This document shows positions 46,801 through 59,071 of a stretch of 64,000 bases of DNA, piece after piece. The position numbers and the translations under genes were made by a program. The stretch is from the NCBI GenBank assembly GCA_036186865.1, contig AP025045.1:17535250-17599249 (forward strand), read 5' to 3'. Each line of letters begins with the position of its first letter. The first letter of the stretch is position 1. Source of the stretch: Eustoma russellianum. Taxonomy: Eukaryota > Streptophyta > Magnoliopsida > Gentianales > Gentianaceae. The notes under the pieces are model-generated. The model worked only from the letters and a program-made list of their open reading frames with translations. It was not told the DNA's origin and made no database searches.

Positions 46801-46852
46801 CGTTTATTTAAATCATGAATTTTTGTAATCACTCAAACACCTTTTCTCTACA
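43849..46852 (-). repeat. Outer element 5' LTR (3004 bp)
   Basis: TGTAGGATCTGC to CTCTACA, complete, adjoining the primer site on the left and the old copia RT on the right. Confidence 0.93.
45252..45627 (-). repeat. Triple palindrome module, outer 5' LTR
   Basis: Palindromes at about 45252, 45440 and 45600, each after a TTCGGCCA/ATCGGCCAG motif. The first has one base changed in its right arm (TTTCAACATG) and the third in its loop. Confidence 0.85.
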
Positions 46853-48157
46853 GGGGGGATTATCAAGACACATTTTTCTCCAGTTGCAAAGATGAGCACT
46901 GTTAGAATGGTCCTTGCCTTTAGCAGCTAGACGTAGATGGCATGTACACAATTGGACGTGAATAATGCATTCTTGCACGGTGAATTACATGAAGAAATAT
47001 ACATGTTTCCTCCCCCTGGTGTCTTTTTACCACAGCAAGGGTTGGTGTGTGCAAACTGCAAAATCTCTATATTGATTAAAAGAGGCTAGCAGAGAGTGAA
47101 TGCGAAATTGACAGCTTTTTGATATCATAGGGCTTCACACAATCAATGAATGATTACACTCTATTCACAAGAAAGTCAGGAGATTCATGTTGGTGTTGGT
47201 GGTATATGTAGATGATTTGATATTAACTTCTAATAATTTAGAGGAAATTGAGCACATCAAAGGAGCATTACACAGGAAGTTTAAGATCAAAAATCTTGGT
47301 GAGTTGAAATACTTCCTTGGCATAGAGGTTGCAAGGTCACATAAAGGCATACTAATCAATCAAAGAAAATATGCGCTGGAATTATTGGAGGAGTCAGGAT
47401 TCTTAGGGTGCAAAAACCAGCAGTTAGTCCAATGGAGAGCCATTTGAGGTTAGTGCATAATGATTCTGAACAATATAAAGATGTAGCTTCCTACAGGAGG
47501 CTTGTAGGCAAGCTGATCTACCTTACAATTACAAGACCTGACATTTCTTTTGAAGTGCAGCAATTGAGCCAGTTCTTGGATTGTCCTACAGTTAATCATC
47601 TAAGTGCTGCAAATAGAATTTTAAGATATCTGAAGGGAACTGCTGGACAGGGACTCTTGTTTCCTAGCTCAGATGAATGAAGCTGAAATCATTTGTGGAC
47701 TCTGACTGGGCTTGGTTGTCATGAGACTAGGAGGTCTGTTCATGATATTGTGTATTTTTAGGAGATGCCCTGATATCATGAAAGTCTAAGAAATAAACTA
47801 CAGTATCAAAGTCATCTGCTGAGGCAGAATACAGGGCAATGGCTTCAGTTGTATGTGAGGTTCAATGGTGAAGGATTTGGGACTTGGGGATCAGCATCCA
47901 GTAGAATGATTTGTGATAGCAAGAGTGCTCTTCATATTGCAGAGAATCATGTGTCCATGAGTATACAAAACATATTGAAATTGATTGTCACATAGTGAGG
48001 GAGAAGGTGCAGAATCAAGTGATCAAATTGATGCCGGTTAATACACAGTTTCAACTTGCTGATTTGTTTACTAAGGCATTGGACAATAGACGTATGCTAG
48101 AGCTCTTAAGTAAGCTTGGGGCTCTCAACATATACAGCAAGCATAACTTGAGGGGGG
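46853..48157 (+). pseudogene. Old copia element, 3' part: RT and RNase H
   Basis: It resumes the RT frame cut at 26362: DYQDTFFSPVAK, then stops, LDVNNAFLHGELHEEIYM, the catalytic YVDDLILTSN at about 47205, GELKYFLGIEVARS, and LIYLTITRPDISFEVQQLSQF. Decayed RNase H follows (SSAEAEYRAMAS near 47815, FQLADLFTKALDNRRMLELL near 48050-48100). A GAGGGGGG purine tract at 48150-48157 precedes the 3' LTR. Many stops and shifts are present. Confidence 0.88.
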
Positions 48158-48675
48158 TGTCAAAGAATTACCAAGTGTTGACACACAGAACTGGAGGTGC
48201 GATGAGGAATCTCAGCTTGACGTTTGATGAACTGATGGGTGAGGATGGTTGATAAGAGCTTATTGCACGAAATTGATCAGTGGTGGAGCAGGATCAGTTG
48301 CTGGAGGTGGTGGTGTGTGACTTCACATGGGTAGTGACCAGTTGGAGCGCAAGGCTGAAGAAGAAGAAGAATGCAAAATGGCGGGACATTTGAAAGGGTG
48401 CAGAAATGACGATTTTGTCCGTTTTATTTCTGCTTTGCACTAACCGTTAATAAGGGCATTTTTGCACTTTCAGTAGGCGATTATTCTGGTAAACCAGCTC
48501 CTTTGGGTATAAAACTATTTGATGCTGTACTCAATGAAATCGAAGGATTCATTTGGCAGTTATTCCTCTTGTTGTTAATTCTTCTACACAGTCTTCTCTC
48601 TATCCTCTTCTTCTTCGCTCTTTTCTGCTTGAATTCATATGCGAAGTAGCTTAATTGATGTTTCTGTGTTCATAC
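48158..48675 (+). repeat. 3' LTR of the old copia element (end uncertain)
   Basis: It begins TGTCAAAGAATTACC right after the polypurine tract and contains a TATA-like GGGTATAAAACT at about 48505. The right edge is inferred from where LINE sequence begins; CATACA near 48675 is a possible end. The matching 5' LTR is absent from the window. Confidence 0.55.
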
Positions 48676-48689
48676 ACGGTTTCAATTGT

Positions 48690-50720
48690 ACTTGTTGCTA
48701 TAGCAGTTCGAAAATTCACAATGCTGGCAGAAAAGTTGTACGAGAAATTTCCTACTCCAGAGAACCGAACAGCCTACAGTTTAGCGCAGGCCAAGTTAAT
48801 AAAGGTTAATACTGAACAGGTGGCCTTTTTGTCGCAGAAGGCTAGCTCCACTGGTTTGTTGAGGGTGAATCTAATTCCTCATATTTCTACAACATAGTGA
48901 AGGAGCGACACATGCGGCAAAAAATTCGACCGATTATAAATTGTCAAGGGCAGGTGTGCGAAGATCTTGCAACATTAGAGGCCCGGCGTCGGATTATTCC
49001 AGAAGATTTTTATGCACGAGTCTGCTGAGCGGGTGATGATTTTCTTTCTACTATCCCGCATCTTGTGACCTTAGCAGATAATGAATTTCTGCTACGAATC
49101 CCCTGTTAGACGAGATGAAGCAAACAGTTTGGGATTTGAGTCCGAGCAATGCTTGTGTCTAGATGGCTTCAATGGTTTTTTCTATCGCACATGTTGTGAA
49201 GTTGTGAAACTGGATGTCTTATATGCGGTGCACGAATTGTTTATGATCTGCCGGTTCTGCAAGCGATGGTTTCTTTTTTAATAACGCTTATCCAAAAGTT
49301 TCTTCTCCTCAGACTTATACGGAGTATCGACCCAATTTGTTTGTCAAATTTATGAGTAAGGTCATTACTTGTCTTTCTGCCTCTCGTCTATCATCTTTGC
49401 TTCCAATGATTATTTCTCCAAAACAAATTGGCTTCCTGAAAGGGCATAACATTGATGAGCATATTCTAATGGCCCATGAATTGTCTATCTGCAGGATAAG
49501 ATGTTTGTGGGGCTAACATGTTGGTAAAGTTGGATATGGAAAAAAACGTTTGACAGAGTGAACTACAATATATGTCTGTAATATGACAAGGTTTGGGTTT
49601 GCCAAAAGATTATTCGCCTTTTTGTAAATAATATGAACCGTTCAAACTTTCGGTTTTTGTAACGGGTATAAACCATTGGTATTTTCACCCCAAGCCGAGG
49701 TGTGAAGCAGGGAGACCCCAGCATCTCCACTCCTCTTTATTTTATGTTATGAAGGCTTTTAGTCGATGATTAAACAACATCGCGCGACAAGGGTTACTTC
49801 AGGGATTTGGTTCTAGCTAGGCACGAGAAGTTTCTCATCTAGCATATGCTGATGATCTCTTTTGTAGTTTGAATGGTTCGTTGCGTAATCTGAGGGAGTT
49901 TCAAAAGTTTCCGTCAGCTTATCAGTCAGCTTCGAGTCATTTGGTAAATTACTGCAAAAGTCAATTTGTGGTTAGCTCGTATGTCACAGCTGGCAGGGCC
50001 ATGGAAATTGGTCATATCCTTGGTATGAGGGCTACCTCTGTTGCCTGTAAAATATCTAGGGTCTTATTTGTATCGAGGGAGTTGGGGGGGACAAAGCTGG
50101 TTACTATGTTTCTTTATTGAATCATTTTGACTCAAACGTTAATGGGGGTGGTCTCAGAGATTGCTCTCTCCTAGTGGTCGTTTGGTCCTCTGAAATATGT
50201 CCTCACTTCTTTGTCTATTCATATAATGGCTGCGACAAAACTACCTAGAAGCATGGTGGATGAGATGAACCGCAAAATGGCATCCTTTCTCTAGGATGCA
50301 AAGCATCACTGGGTTTCCTAGAAAACTATTTGCTCGCCTGAGGATGAAGGTGATTGGGTTCTCCAGAGTATTTTGGATGTGCATGAATTGTATGATTGTA
50401 AGGTTTGGTGTGAAGCTTTGAGATGAAAGACTCTTTGTGGGCAAAATATATGCTAGCTCGGTATTAGAGCACGTGGTGATTTCGTTCCTCGCATTTACGA
50501 CTCCCCTGGCTGAAAACGCATTTGCAAAATTTATGATTTTTGTAGGGAGCATGCGTCTTTGATGATCTGCAGCTGACTTGGACATCTTCAACATCTGGTC
50601 ATTTTCATTGCGGACAAGCATATGAAGATGTTCGGCACCCGAGATTCTACTCTGTTGTCTCAAAATATATCTAGTGAAATCTGTTCCTGTTAGGACCATA
50701 AAAAAATAAATAAATAAAAC
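48690..50720 (+). pseudogene. Decayed LINE (L1-like) reverse transcriptase, 5'-truncated, with poly(A) tail
   Basis: Plus strand: a linker helix region (EKFPTPENRTAYSLAQAKL), then an ERHMRQKIRPIINCQG block (about 48905). RT fingers follow (YRPNLFVKFMSKVITCLSASRL, SPKQIGFLKGHNID near 49430), then catalytic Asp motif KLDMEK-TFDRVNY near 49535, a KQGDP block near 49705 and a YADD box at 49845-49856. Later RT and C-terminal sequence is full of stops. It ends in an A-rich tail (50698-50720), the normal LINE 3' end. It is missing its endonuclease. Confidence 0.8.
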
Positions 50721-50729
50721 AATTAAGCA

Positions 50730-53205
50730 ATTACGTGAGTGGGTGTGTGATAGTGTATGCCGAAATTAATGGGGATAAGGGAGGGGTAATTAGTTTATAG
50801 GATATAAACTTCAAAAGGAAAAAAAAACTAAAACAATAATAATTAACTTCCTAAATCTAAGCCATAACCCCTCTCCCCTTAATTTCCGCATTACCTAAAT
50901 AAAAAATCTCCAATCCCCAATTGTTCCACCATTTGGCAGCCTTCTCGGGAACAAAAGAAAAAAAAAGGGTAAGAGGAGGGGAAGTTCCAGCAGCAAGCAG
51001 TAGAGGCAAGAGGAGAAGAGAAAAAGAGAAAAGAGAGAGAGAAAGAGAAGAGGAAGGAGAAAAAGAGAGGCTAAGCACACCGCACCAAATCCAACCATTT
51101 CATCTAGGGAATTCTCCGATTGACATGTAGGTTACCCTCTCCTCTGTCGGATTGCTTTGGATTCCATCGGATTCTGTATTGGGACTGTTAGTTTATCACT
51201 GTATGTTTATACTTTATGTTTTTATCCATGAATCTTTATGTTTTGGTGTGAAAACTGTATGAATGGCCTTAGATATAGATCACATAGTACGAGAGGAAAT
51301 AGGCCGGAATGGGTTCAGTTCGTCGAAAAAATGCACCCGAAGACGGCACGTGTAGCCCGCGCGCGTCGGCCCACGCGGTCCCCTAAGCGACGCGTGTACT
51401 GACGTCGTTAGTGGAGTAGGTTAGAGGGCATATTAAACGGATTCCAATGGAATTGGTTGGGGGTAAATCGCGGTTAAAAGAAAAAGTTATAGAATTTTTG
51501 AACAAATATAGAAATTAATAAGAAAGTAATAAACTAAAGGACAGAAAAAACGCAGGTCAGCCTGCCTCAGCCATGTCATTGCCAGCCCCAACAGCATCAG
51601 GCAGGTGGATGCGGCCCAGATTTCTGAAAAATATAAAAAAAAGTAAAAGGTTGAGGCGGGGCGGAGGCAACAGGCCGGCCTGCCAGACCTTCGCGGGCCA
51701 GACCTTCTGGAAATGGACAGGCCCATAATCTAACAGAATTAAAAAAGTGGCCAGAAAGCCAGTGGACCGCCCAGGAAACTGATGCGGACTAGGCTGCGCA
51801 GGATGGGAGGGGCCGAAAATCTAAAATTAAACAGGCCTGTATTTAAATTGAAATAATAATAATGGGGGATAACTAAATAAAACAATATAATGATTATAAA
51901 AAAAATCAGAGTGCAGCAAATAAAATAAAATAGAATAATAACATTACAATAATAACTAGATTTAAAAAAAGTTTGATAAAATGAAATGGGGGATTGGGCC
52001 GAAGAAAAATAAATAAATCAATATATACCTATAGATACATACTTAATCTAATTTGATATTAATAATGTTTTATCATAAGAAATTTTAGAAACCCATTAAT
52101 AAATTAAGATAAAAGAAATAAAATTGTAGGAGAAAAATTAAATATTTAAATAAAAGATTAAAGCGTGTGAAAGCCTATAATAAAATAAAGTCTAGAAACC
52201 TAAATAAAGCCGAGAAGAAAGATTAAAATAACGGTAGAAGATAAATAGAGTAATGAAACCCATGCAACAAAGGGTAATTACGCAATATAGGTCAATACGC
52301 AACATAGAACGGAGCATGCAACATAGGAGAACGGAAGTGTGCAAGGTGGCGCATTCATGGCTACGAGCATTGCATTTGGCCTATGAGCCGTGTGGCCCTA
52401 CGGGACGTGTGGCCTGATGAGGCGTGTGATGGGTGTTGGTAATAATGGTTACCTTCACCTAATAGGGCCGGGGACGAATGCATGCATGGTTATGGAAAAG
52501 AAAGAGCATAACGTGTCGGTATTAACTGACTGCGTGTGCACGGAGATAGAAGTGCATGCATCATAAAGTGTGCATTGCATCTGTTATTGTTGTGATATCG
52601 ATGATCTTGCTATTAAGTGTTTCAGTGCTACGTTTGGGTTACGGATCGGGCCGGGCGGTATGTGTTATTTCTTTATTTATGCTTTATTGCTTTATTATTT
52701 GTTTTCTGCTTTTACGTGCTTAATTTTTTACCCGACTCAGTATGTGACAGTCTATTTTTCTGGAGAGACGGGTAACCTACGAGTGACTCCCCATCATCAT
52801 TCCCCCACCTCCTCTCCACAGGTGAGCAGGATTATGAGTCTATATGCTATTGAGGATGACACAGATTACGCGAGCTGGGAAGGAGTGAGTCGGGCTCGAG
52901 ACGGGATCTTGTTGACTGAGAGCTTGTTTCTTGGGATAGTCAGATAGACCTCCACTTAGGCTTATTATTTGATTTTAGTATTTCATACTGACTTAGCGGG
53001 GTTTCGTCAACCTTTGTACTCGATTTTATTTCTGATGGATTTAATTTAATCGAGACGTTTATTTCTTTTATTATCGTTTTCATGAAAAATTTCTACGTCA
53101 GTTTCGATGGTAAAGAAGTTGAACGACACCTTGTAGTTCTCGTAGCAGGCTACGGCGGGGGGGGGCCATTGTTCACGAGGCTAGGGCTTGGGAGTGGGGC
53201 GCACA
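50730..53205 (+). repeat. Probable LTR of a chromovirus-like Ty3/gypsy element (left edge uncertain)
   Basis: The right end GGGCGCACA (53205) is followed after two bases by a perfect tRNA-iMet primer site, so an LTR 3' end lies here. The body has a purine-rich leader-like segment (50940-51090), the A-rich and retroelement-like mid part, and a 3' part with ACGGGTAACC and CTCGAGACGGGATC blocks. The start was not identified. No matching downstream LTR is visible. Confidence 0.5.
50940..51085 (+). repeat. Purine-rich low-complexity tract
   Basis: Almost all A/G on the plus strand (AGAGAGAGAG, GAGAAGAG runs). It encodes spurious Lys/Glu/Arg or Leu/Ser/Phe-rich frames in either direction. Confidence 0.85.
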
Positions 53206-53207
53206 GG

Positions 53208-53220
53208 TGGTATCAGAGCC
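53208..53220 (+). promoter_or_regulatory. Primer binding site, initiator tRNA-Met
   Basis: TGGTATCAGAGCC is a perfect match to the consensus primer site, two bases after the LTR end. Confidence 0.85.
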
Positions 53221-53839
53221 CAGCTCCAGATCCGCCTCGAAAATGCAGGATTACTAGATAACTTAGACTTAAGACTACGATCTTCTTCTAAAATGACGAT
53301 TTTGCCCTTAAGTAACAAAATAGTGTAAGTGATGATCAGTGTAAGGTAATGAGTGTGTTATTCCCGCTTTTCTCTATCTATTTACTGTTTTACCCCTAAC
53401 CATGACTGCAACCTTCTAAGTGTTAGAAATTCTCAAAATACCCCCTAAACTGAGCCTCTGTATTTAAATAAATATATTTTCGACCGTTTCTAAATTCTAG
53501 ACAAATACTGGACAAGTCGTTGAACAAGCCGGTAATAGCAAGGAAATGATGGTGAGAACCACCAAAATCAGGGGGACATCCTCAAGCACTTGGGATGCCA
53601 TAGTCACCATGACCAACACCTTAGCATAATAGTACCAACTGCTGATACTAGCAGGCACCGCCTCTACCATCACCGCACTCGGATATGAGATTTGTCTACA
53701 AGAAGATGCGGAGGAGGGTAGTGGTGCAGCACAATTGACCATGTGCGATCACTTGGATCTAATTTCCGAATGAGTTCAAGAGTATATATGCAGAGAGAGT
53801 ACGATCTTCAAAGAATAGCTCTAGATCCATGACGGAAAA
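53221..53839. other. Degenerate leader/internal sequence after the chromovirus-like LTR
   Basis: No gag motif was recognised. An 81-codon bottom-strand frame (53497-53742) and short plus-strand frames have no family signature. Confidence 0.4.
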
Positions 53840-54190
53840 CGAAGATTTAGGTCATGATATTAGAAACTAAGTTACGATTTTGTCCCTAAGTCGCAATCTA
53901 GACATAAGTGATGATTTGAACATGAGCAATGATCATGAACATAGGTACTGACCTCAGTTATAAGAGATTATCCTGAACAAAAGTCACGATCTTAGGCATA
54001 CGTAACCATTGCAATTAGGAGCTGACCTTCGACATAAGTACTGATTCTAGTTATAAGTGTCGATTATATACTAGAATGACCTTAAATAAGACATGATCTT
54101 AGACTTAAGAAATGATGATACTAAGAAAAACCTAAAAGTAAGTTATGACCTTAGACTTAATGAGACGATCGGTTATGAAACACGTACACC
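53840..54190 (+). repeat. Degenerate array of ~18-20 bp AAGT-ATGATCTTAGACATA-type units
   Basis: Successive segments repeat a loose unit: GATGATTTGAACATGAG, GTCACGATCTTAGGCAT, GTACTGATTCTAGTTATAAG, ATGATCTTAGACTTAAG, TATGACCTTAGACTTAA. Similar words occur upstream near 53265-53340. Divergence is high, so boundaries are approximate. Confidence 0.5.
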
Positions 54191-56013
54191 TAGAGTACAT
54201 CGTCCAATTCTACCTTATATAAGTTGATCATAACTTGTAAGCCGTGACCTTAGAAACCCTAGTTGAATACTATATATATTAATTTGAAGGAATTAAAATG
54301 TTAATCAGAACACCCTACTGCAAACCTAGTGACATATTAATAGGTCAAGCAGGTAACTCGAGCTGCTTCACCGCACAACAAATCAATGGGACTTCGGTAC
54401 CATTCGAGTAAGTAAGAGAACGGGCCATATCCCTACTTGGACGGTAGCAACACAGCCAGACTTAGTCTATAGTCGAGACATTAGCTACTAAGAAAATAAT
54501 ATTATAGTATGGTAGATACTAAGGGGATGATTTATAGATAAATGCTAGAAACTAAGTAATGATTCAGAAGCATTATACTCCAGTAGCACTTAGTAAGAGA
54601 ATCATACGAAGGAATTATATAATCTAGGGTTAAGATGATGAATTTAGAGTTATTAAGCAGGACGATGGTAGTAGTCCTCATTTGAGAAATGGTCGCTAGC
54701 AAAAGGCGTGATTGGCTATAACAAATACATGGAAATTAGGAATCGTTACAACTTTTTAATTAAGTTTTTGACATCGAGACATTGACTTGAATTTAGTAGG
54801 CTATAAATTAAACTAGAGGGGCAATAAACAAGTATATGTTGCTTTTCATATGAACTAGAATAAAATTAGTGGTTCAAATAACCAAGTAACGAGGTTATAG
54901 TGGATCGGTGTGGTGCGCGGAAGTATGATGAATTAGAACACCTTAAGTCGATCAATAATTAGTGTGTCATGCTAGGATTGGGACCAATTTAAGTTAAAGA
55001 TTTTATCATCAATAGACAAATTTAGACTTATAAGAAACTGTACATAGGAGACCTTATCTGAAAAAAAGAGATGACCTATAGAACTATACGAAATAGTGGA
55101 CTAATATATTTTTCAAACAGATAAATATTTTATATAAGCACGTACACCAATGTATAACTATAATTTTAACAAGTACTTTAAAAATTTCTGTCTCGGAAAT
55201 ACCTTATTGAGTCTTAATTTTTTTTATTTAGTCCACTAAATTTTACAACGAAATTCTTTTCTGTATATGCATATCAACATAATAAAAATTTCAATTCTTT
55301 TGACAACCTTAAAAAGGGGAAAGCTTTTAAACTACGGATGTTCTTAAAAAACAATATGTTTATATATATTTCTTACTCAAGATTTAAAATTTCCATTTTA
55401 GTACATCTATTTTAGTCAAATTAATTTTTACCTGACGACTAGCGATAACACAAGCATTTTATCCATTAAAGTGTTTTCAAATTTATTTATCCGCTTGTGA
55501 TGATCTTACTTAAATTTTGCCAAGTCAAAAAGTAGCTGTCAAAATATATATCTGTTTTAGAAAACGAAAGTTTACCATACTGAAATCGTTTATAAAGCCT
55601 TACCTTATTAAGTTTCCAACTGTTTAACACCAATTTTGCCAAAATACTTTTCAAACAAGTTATTTCGTTATTTTTTTTATAAGAGGTCATTTGAAAACAC
55701 CACCTTGCGGAAAACGATATATTATTTCGGTACTTGCGGTTACAATAAATAGGAATCGTATTATTTTTAAACAACTAAAGTTTTATTTCAAATTGTAGCC
55801 ACGTAAGTCGCGTTTTATTTTGTTAAAAGAAAAGTATGTTCGTACACATATATCGTATACTAGGCTGCTGACGATATCTCCGGAATAATAAGGACTAAAG
55901 GGGTTTATAACGGCAATTAAGGTGTTGTAGTTTATAATTATCATAGTAGGCTGACGATATTAGTCTTGCTAATTTAGTTTACTAGGAGTTATAAATGTTG
56001 ATTTAAGATGTTG
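54191..56013. other. Unannotated AT-rich stretch
   Basis: I see no gene, LTR terminus or recognisable repeat. The frame at 55487-55774 (minus) has no recognisable content. Confidence 0.45.
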
Positions 56014-59000
56014 TGTAGAGAAAAAGGAGTTTGGGTGATTTCAAAATACATGATTTAAACGTGTACATGACATATTGCATATAACTTGCCTTATATAGTT
56101 CATATGTAATGTTTGCCGTACTAACGAGCCATGAAGCTTTAAAGCTTACATCAAATGTCAAACATTTGTTGTGTTTTGAACTATTTTCAGGTGTCACCAT
56201 AATGAACTAAACTAGTTCATTAAGTGAAGTACTTAGTTAATTAAACTAAGTAGTTCATTAAAGGAAGCAACATTTGGACAAGGCACAAAAGCAACAAGGT
56301 GAAGAAAGGAAAGTCTTCCACTCTCCTCCCCACACTTATGACACGTATATATATACATAGTATATATATTTTCAAATTTTTCGAAAAAGGCACATACACA
56401 CATATTCTAACGTACTACCCGACACGTTATATATTTTACGTACGTACGTTAACTTCACACAACCATACTTAACTCATATTTATGAGTATATTCAGGTCTT
56501 ATATCATATGATATAAGTTATGGTGATGCAAATTAAATACGACACGTTAAAAGGTTTCTAAACCGAAAATTATCGTATCGGGCGCATACCGAAACTTCGC
56601 CAACGTGTCACGTACTTGACATAAATAGATGGCCAGCCCCTACACTTCAAAGATATCCATAAAGTTTCGTGGGTATGATGATATTTACAGCCATAAAATC
56701 ATTCCATGTTGGCACACACAAATCACCACACATTAAGGCCAAATTGTAGAGATTCCAATTTCAATTTTGTCACATGTGTAAGGCGCCACTTTAAGATCTG
56801 CTAAGTTATGAATATTAAATTTTTAATTTATGTATATTATGTGTAACATAATATACATAACATGTGCAAAAATTTGGAAGTTAATTAGAGAAAAATCGGG
56901 TAATCGATAAACGTCGAAAAATTCGGTTTTCTACGTACACAACACATGGAACGTTTTTGGCACATCATACAACATGTATCTAGACACTTTTTACATATTT
57001 CATACATCTTAAAGTGTTCTAGAAAATTCAATTAAGGGCTGATTGGAATATACCATGTGTGTATTATTAAATGTGCACTATTTTACAAAGTTTGCAAAAA
57101 TAAAATTTAGCACATGCACAATATGTGTTACACGCCTAAAACAGCTGAGTTAGAGCCTATGTGGAGCCTTGTTGGCATATTGATTGGTCAATAATGAAGC
57201 ATACAATGTTGTTGACATAAAGGAAGGAGCTACACAAGGTAACATTTCAAACTTATGTCACATTTGTAACACATGCTGAAAATTTCAGCATGTGCTAATA
57301 GGCTGGCCGAATTCTACACCATTATGAGCCATATTTTGTGTCTTGATTAAGGTGGATTAATTAGAAGACAATTTGGAAGTGTTTTAAATATTTTATGGAA
57401 TAAAGAAAGTGATATTCTTGAATATCACACATGCTGAACATTTCAGCATGTATGTAATGTATCTTGGCCGTTTTTGAGGCCTTATTAGTGTCTAATTTTT
57501 ATTCCATAAAAGATGAGAATATTGTATACTAAATGGTGATTGAATTCTTGGATTAAATCAAAGTAAACTTGTAAAATTGTTGAATGAGAAGCAAGTGTAA
57601 CACATGCTAAAATTTCAGCATGTGCATGGGCATTATGGCCGATTTTCGCTTCCTTCTTGGAGAAATATTGTCTTGGTTAATTTATGTGATGATCTTTGAA
57701 GTTATGATAACTATTTTATGATGATTTTGACACATGGTTTAAGTGGTATTCTCAGATTTTCCTCGTCATCAAGTGATGACATCATCCAACCAATCAATGA
57801 GTGCCAAGTAAACAAGAGCTTAATGATCATCCAATGAGGAGATGCCAAGTAAGCAAAGACATGTCACAATGATGCCACATATTCTCCCAAGGACTTAGAA
57901 GATAATTTTCAAGAGGAGTAAAAGCACCAAGGGGGCGGCCAACACATGTTTAAAAGAGAAGGAAGAAGAACAAAACAAAAACAAGAACAAGCATTGCAAT
58001 CTTGAAGCACCAAAAACGTTCTAGCCTTCTTCTTCTACACTCTCTTTCTTTCTTCTTCCTAAAAGCCTATTGTACTTATATTCATGTACTTGAATAGGCT
58101 CATCTAGACCACCACATATTCTTTTATCATTGTAAAAGATTGATCAAGGTGTGATCAATCTTCAACTTGCAAGGGTGGTGGTGTTCGTCTGCATTGTATT
58201 CATCATACAAGGTTTGTAAAGGGTTGGAGTTGGTGTTGTAACTCCATAAACCCTGTGGTAAGGTGTTTTTGTGTTGTGTGATTAGTGTGAACCGAGGAAG
58301 GTGTCCTAGAAGACTGGAGTAGGTTGTTTATAACCAAACCAGTATAAAATTCTTGGTGTCATTTACTTTCAGCATCTACTTTCAGTTTCAGCACTGTTTA
58401 TCATTCTTGATCACTAGTAACGGATTTCAAAAATTATGAAACTTTCAGGAAATATAGACACACGTTTTAAGGTTCTTTTGGCACAAGTTTCAACCCTTTT
58501 GGATAAGCATAAGTCACCCAAACGTCCAAAGTTCTGAGACTAGTGCAGTCTGATTTTTAGGCGTGCAAAGGTTAAGACTTTGATCGTATTTGACTAACTT
58601 CCCAAAATAATTTTTCAAAACTGTTTCAACCCATTTAAATTAAACTTATAAGGGGTTATTGGTTAAAATTTCAGAGCATTTGGAGGTACGTACAAATAGG
58701 AATTAATTTTTCAAATCAGTCTACCGTTTCTGGCAGATTCGCGCAATCTGACCGCTAACAATTTTTGAAGGGGTTAAAGGTTGAATTTAAATCTGAAAGT
58801 TTTAGGAGACACTCATAACATCTGAGGCTAAGTTCTCTCAAAATTTCAGAATTTTTGAAGACGTGCAACCTAGTTTTAAAAACGTTTTAAAACTGGTCAA
58901 GAAAACATAAACTGTTTTCAGAAGTTGAGTTCTTGATTCAAAACTATTTTAAAAACCACACTTTCCGCACCAACTATTCAACCCTCCTTTCTAGTGGTGC

Positions 59001-59015
59001 CTTGAAGATCCTACA
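56014..59015 (+). repeat. 5' LTR of the third SIRE-like element (3002 bp)
   Basis: TGTAGAGAAAAAGG to GATCCTACA, the reverse complement of the other LTRs. It has the palindromic U3 cluster (56206-56262), the 20-bp palindrome (56498-56517) and the triple palindrome module. Confidence 0.94.
57269..57625 (+). repeat. Triple palindrome module, third element LTR
   Basis: Palindromes at about 57269, 57427 and 57600. Here the motif follows each palindrome as TGGCCG(A), the reverse complement of the arrangement in the minus-strand copies. The second and third palindromes carry single-base changes. Confidence 0.85.
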
Positions 59016-59017
59016 AG

Positions 59018-59029
59018 TGGTATCAGAGC
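59018..59029 (+). promoter_or_regulatory. Primer binding site, initiator tRNA-Met
   Basis: TGGTATCAGAGC lies two bases after the LTR, the family's intact primer site. Confidence 0.92.
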
Positions 59030-59071
59030 ACAGGACACTCACATCAAAAGGGATCCAACGATCTACATAAG

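Larger units (their letters stand above)
26363..46852 (-). mobile_element. Outer SIRE/Maximus-like copia element (carrying a nested copy)
   Basis: Its ends are TGTAAGATC (26363) and CTCTACA (46852). It has LTRs of about 3.0 kb, a tRNA-Met primer site at 43836-43846, gag at 43793 and pol down to about 39360, all minus strand. It splits the old copia RT: GGGGT (26358-26362) faces GGGGG (46853-46857), a 4-of-5 target duplication. Its left LTR is interrupted by the inner element and its gag by a SINE. Relative to the other copies it lacks about 860 bp between gag and protease (junction near 42396) and about 75 bp in protease (near 42195). The SIRE/Maximus placement rests on the RT/RNase H motifs (LYLTASRPDIMFSVC). 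Confidence 0.9.

Noticed and set aside
50857..51130. Lys/Glu/Arg-rich and Leu/Ser/Phe-rich frames
   Set aside because: Both come from a purine-rich tract and not from a gene.
53497..53742. 81-codon minus-strand frame after the chromovirus-like LTR
   Set aside because: No gag or other motif; sits in degenerate sequence.
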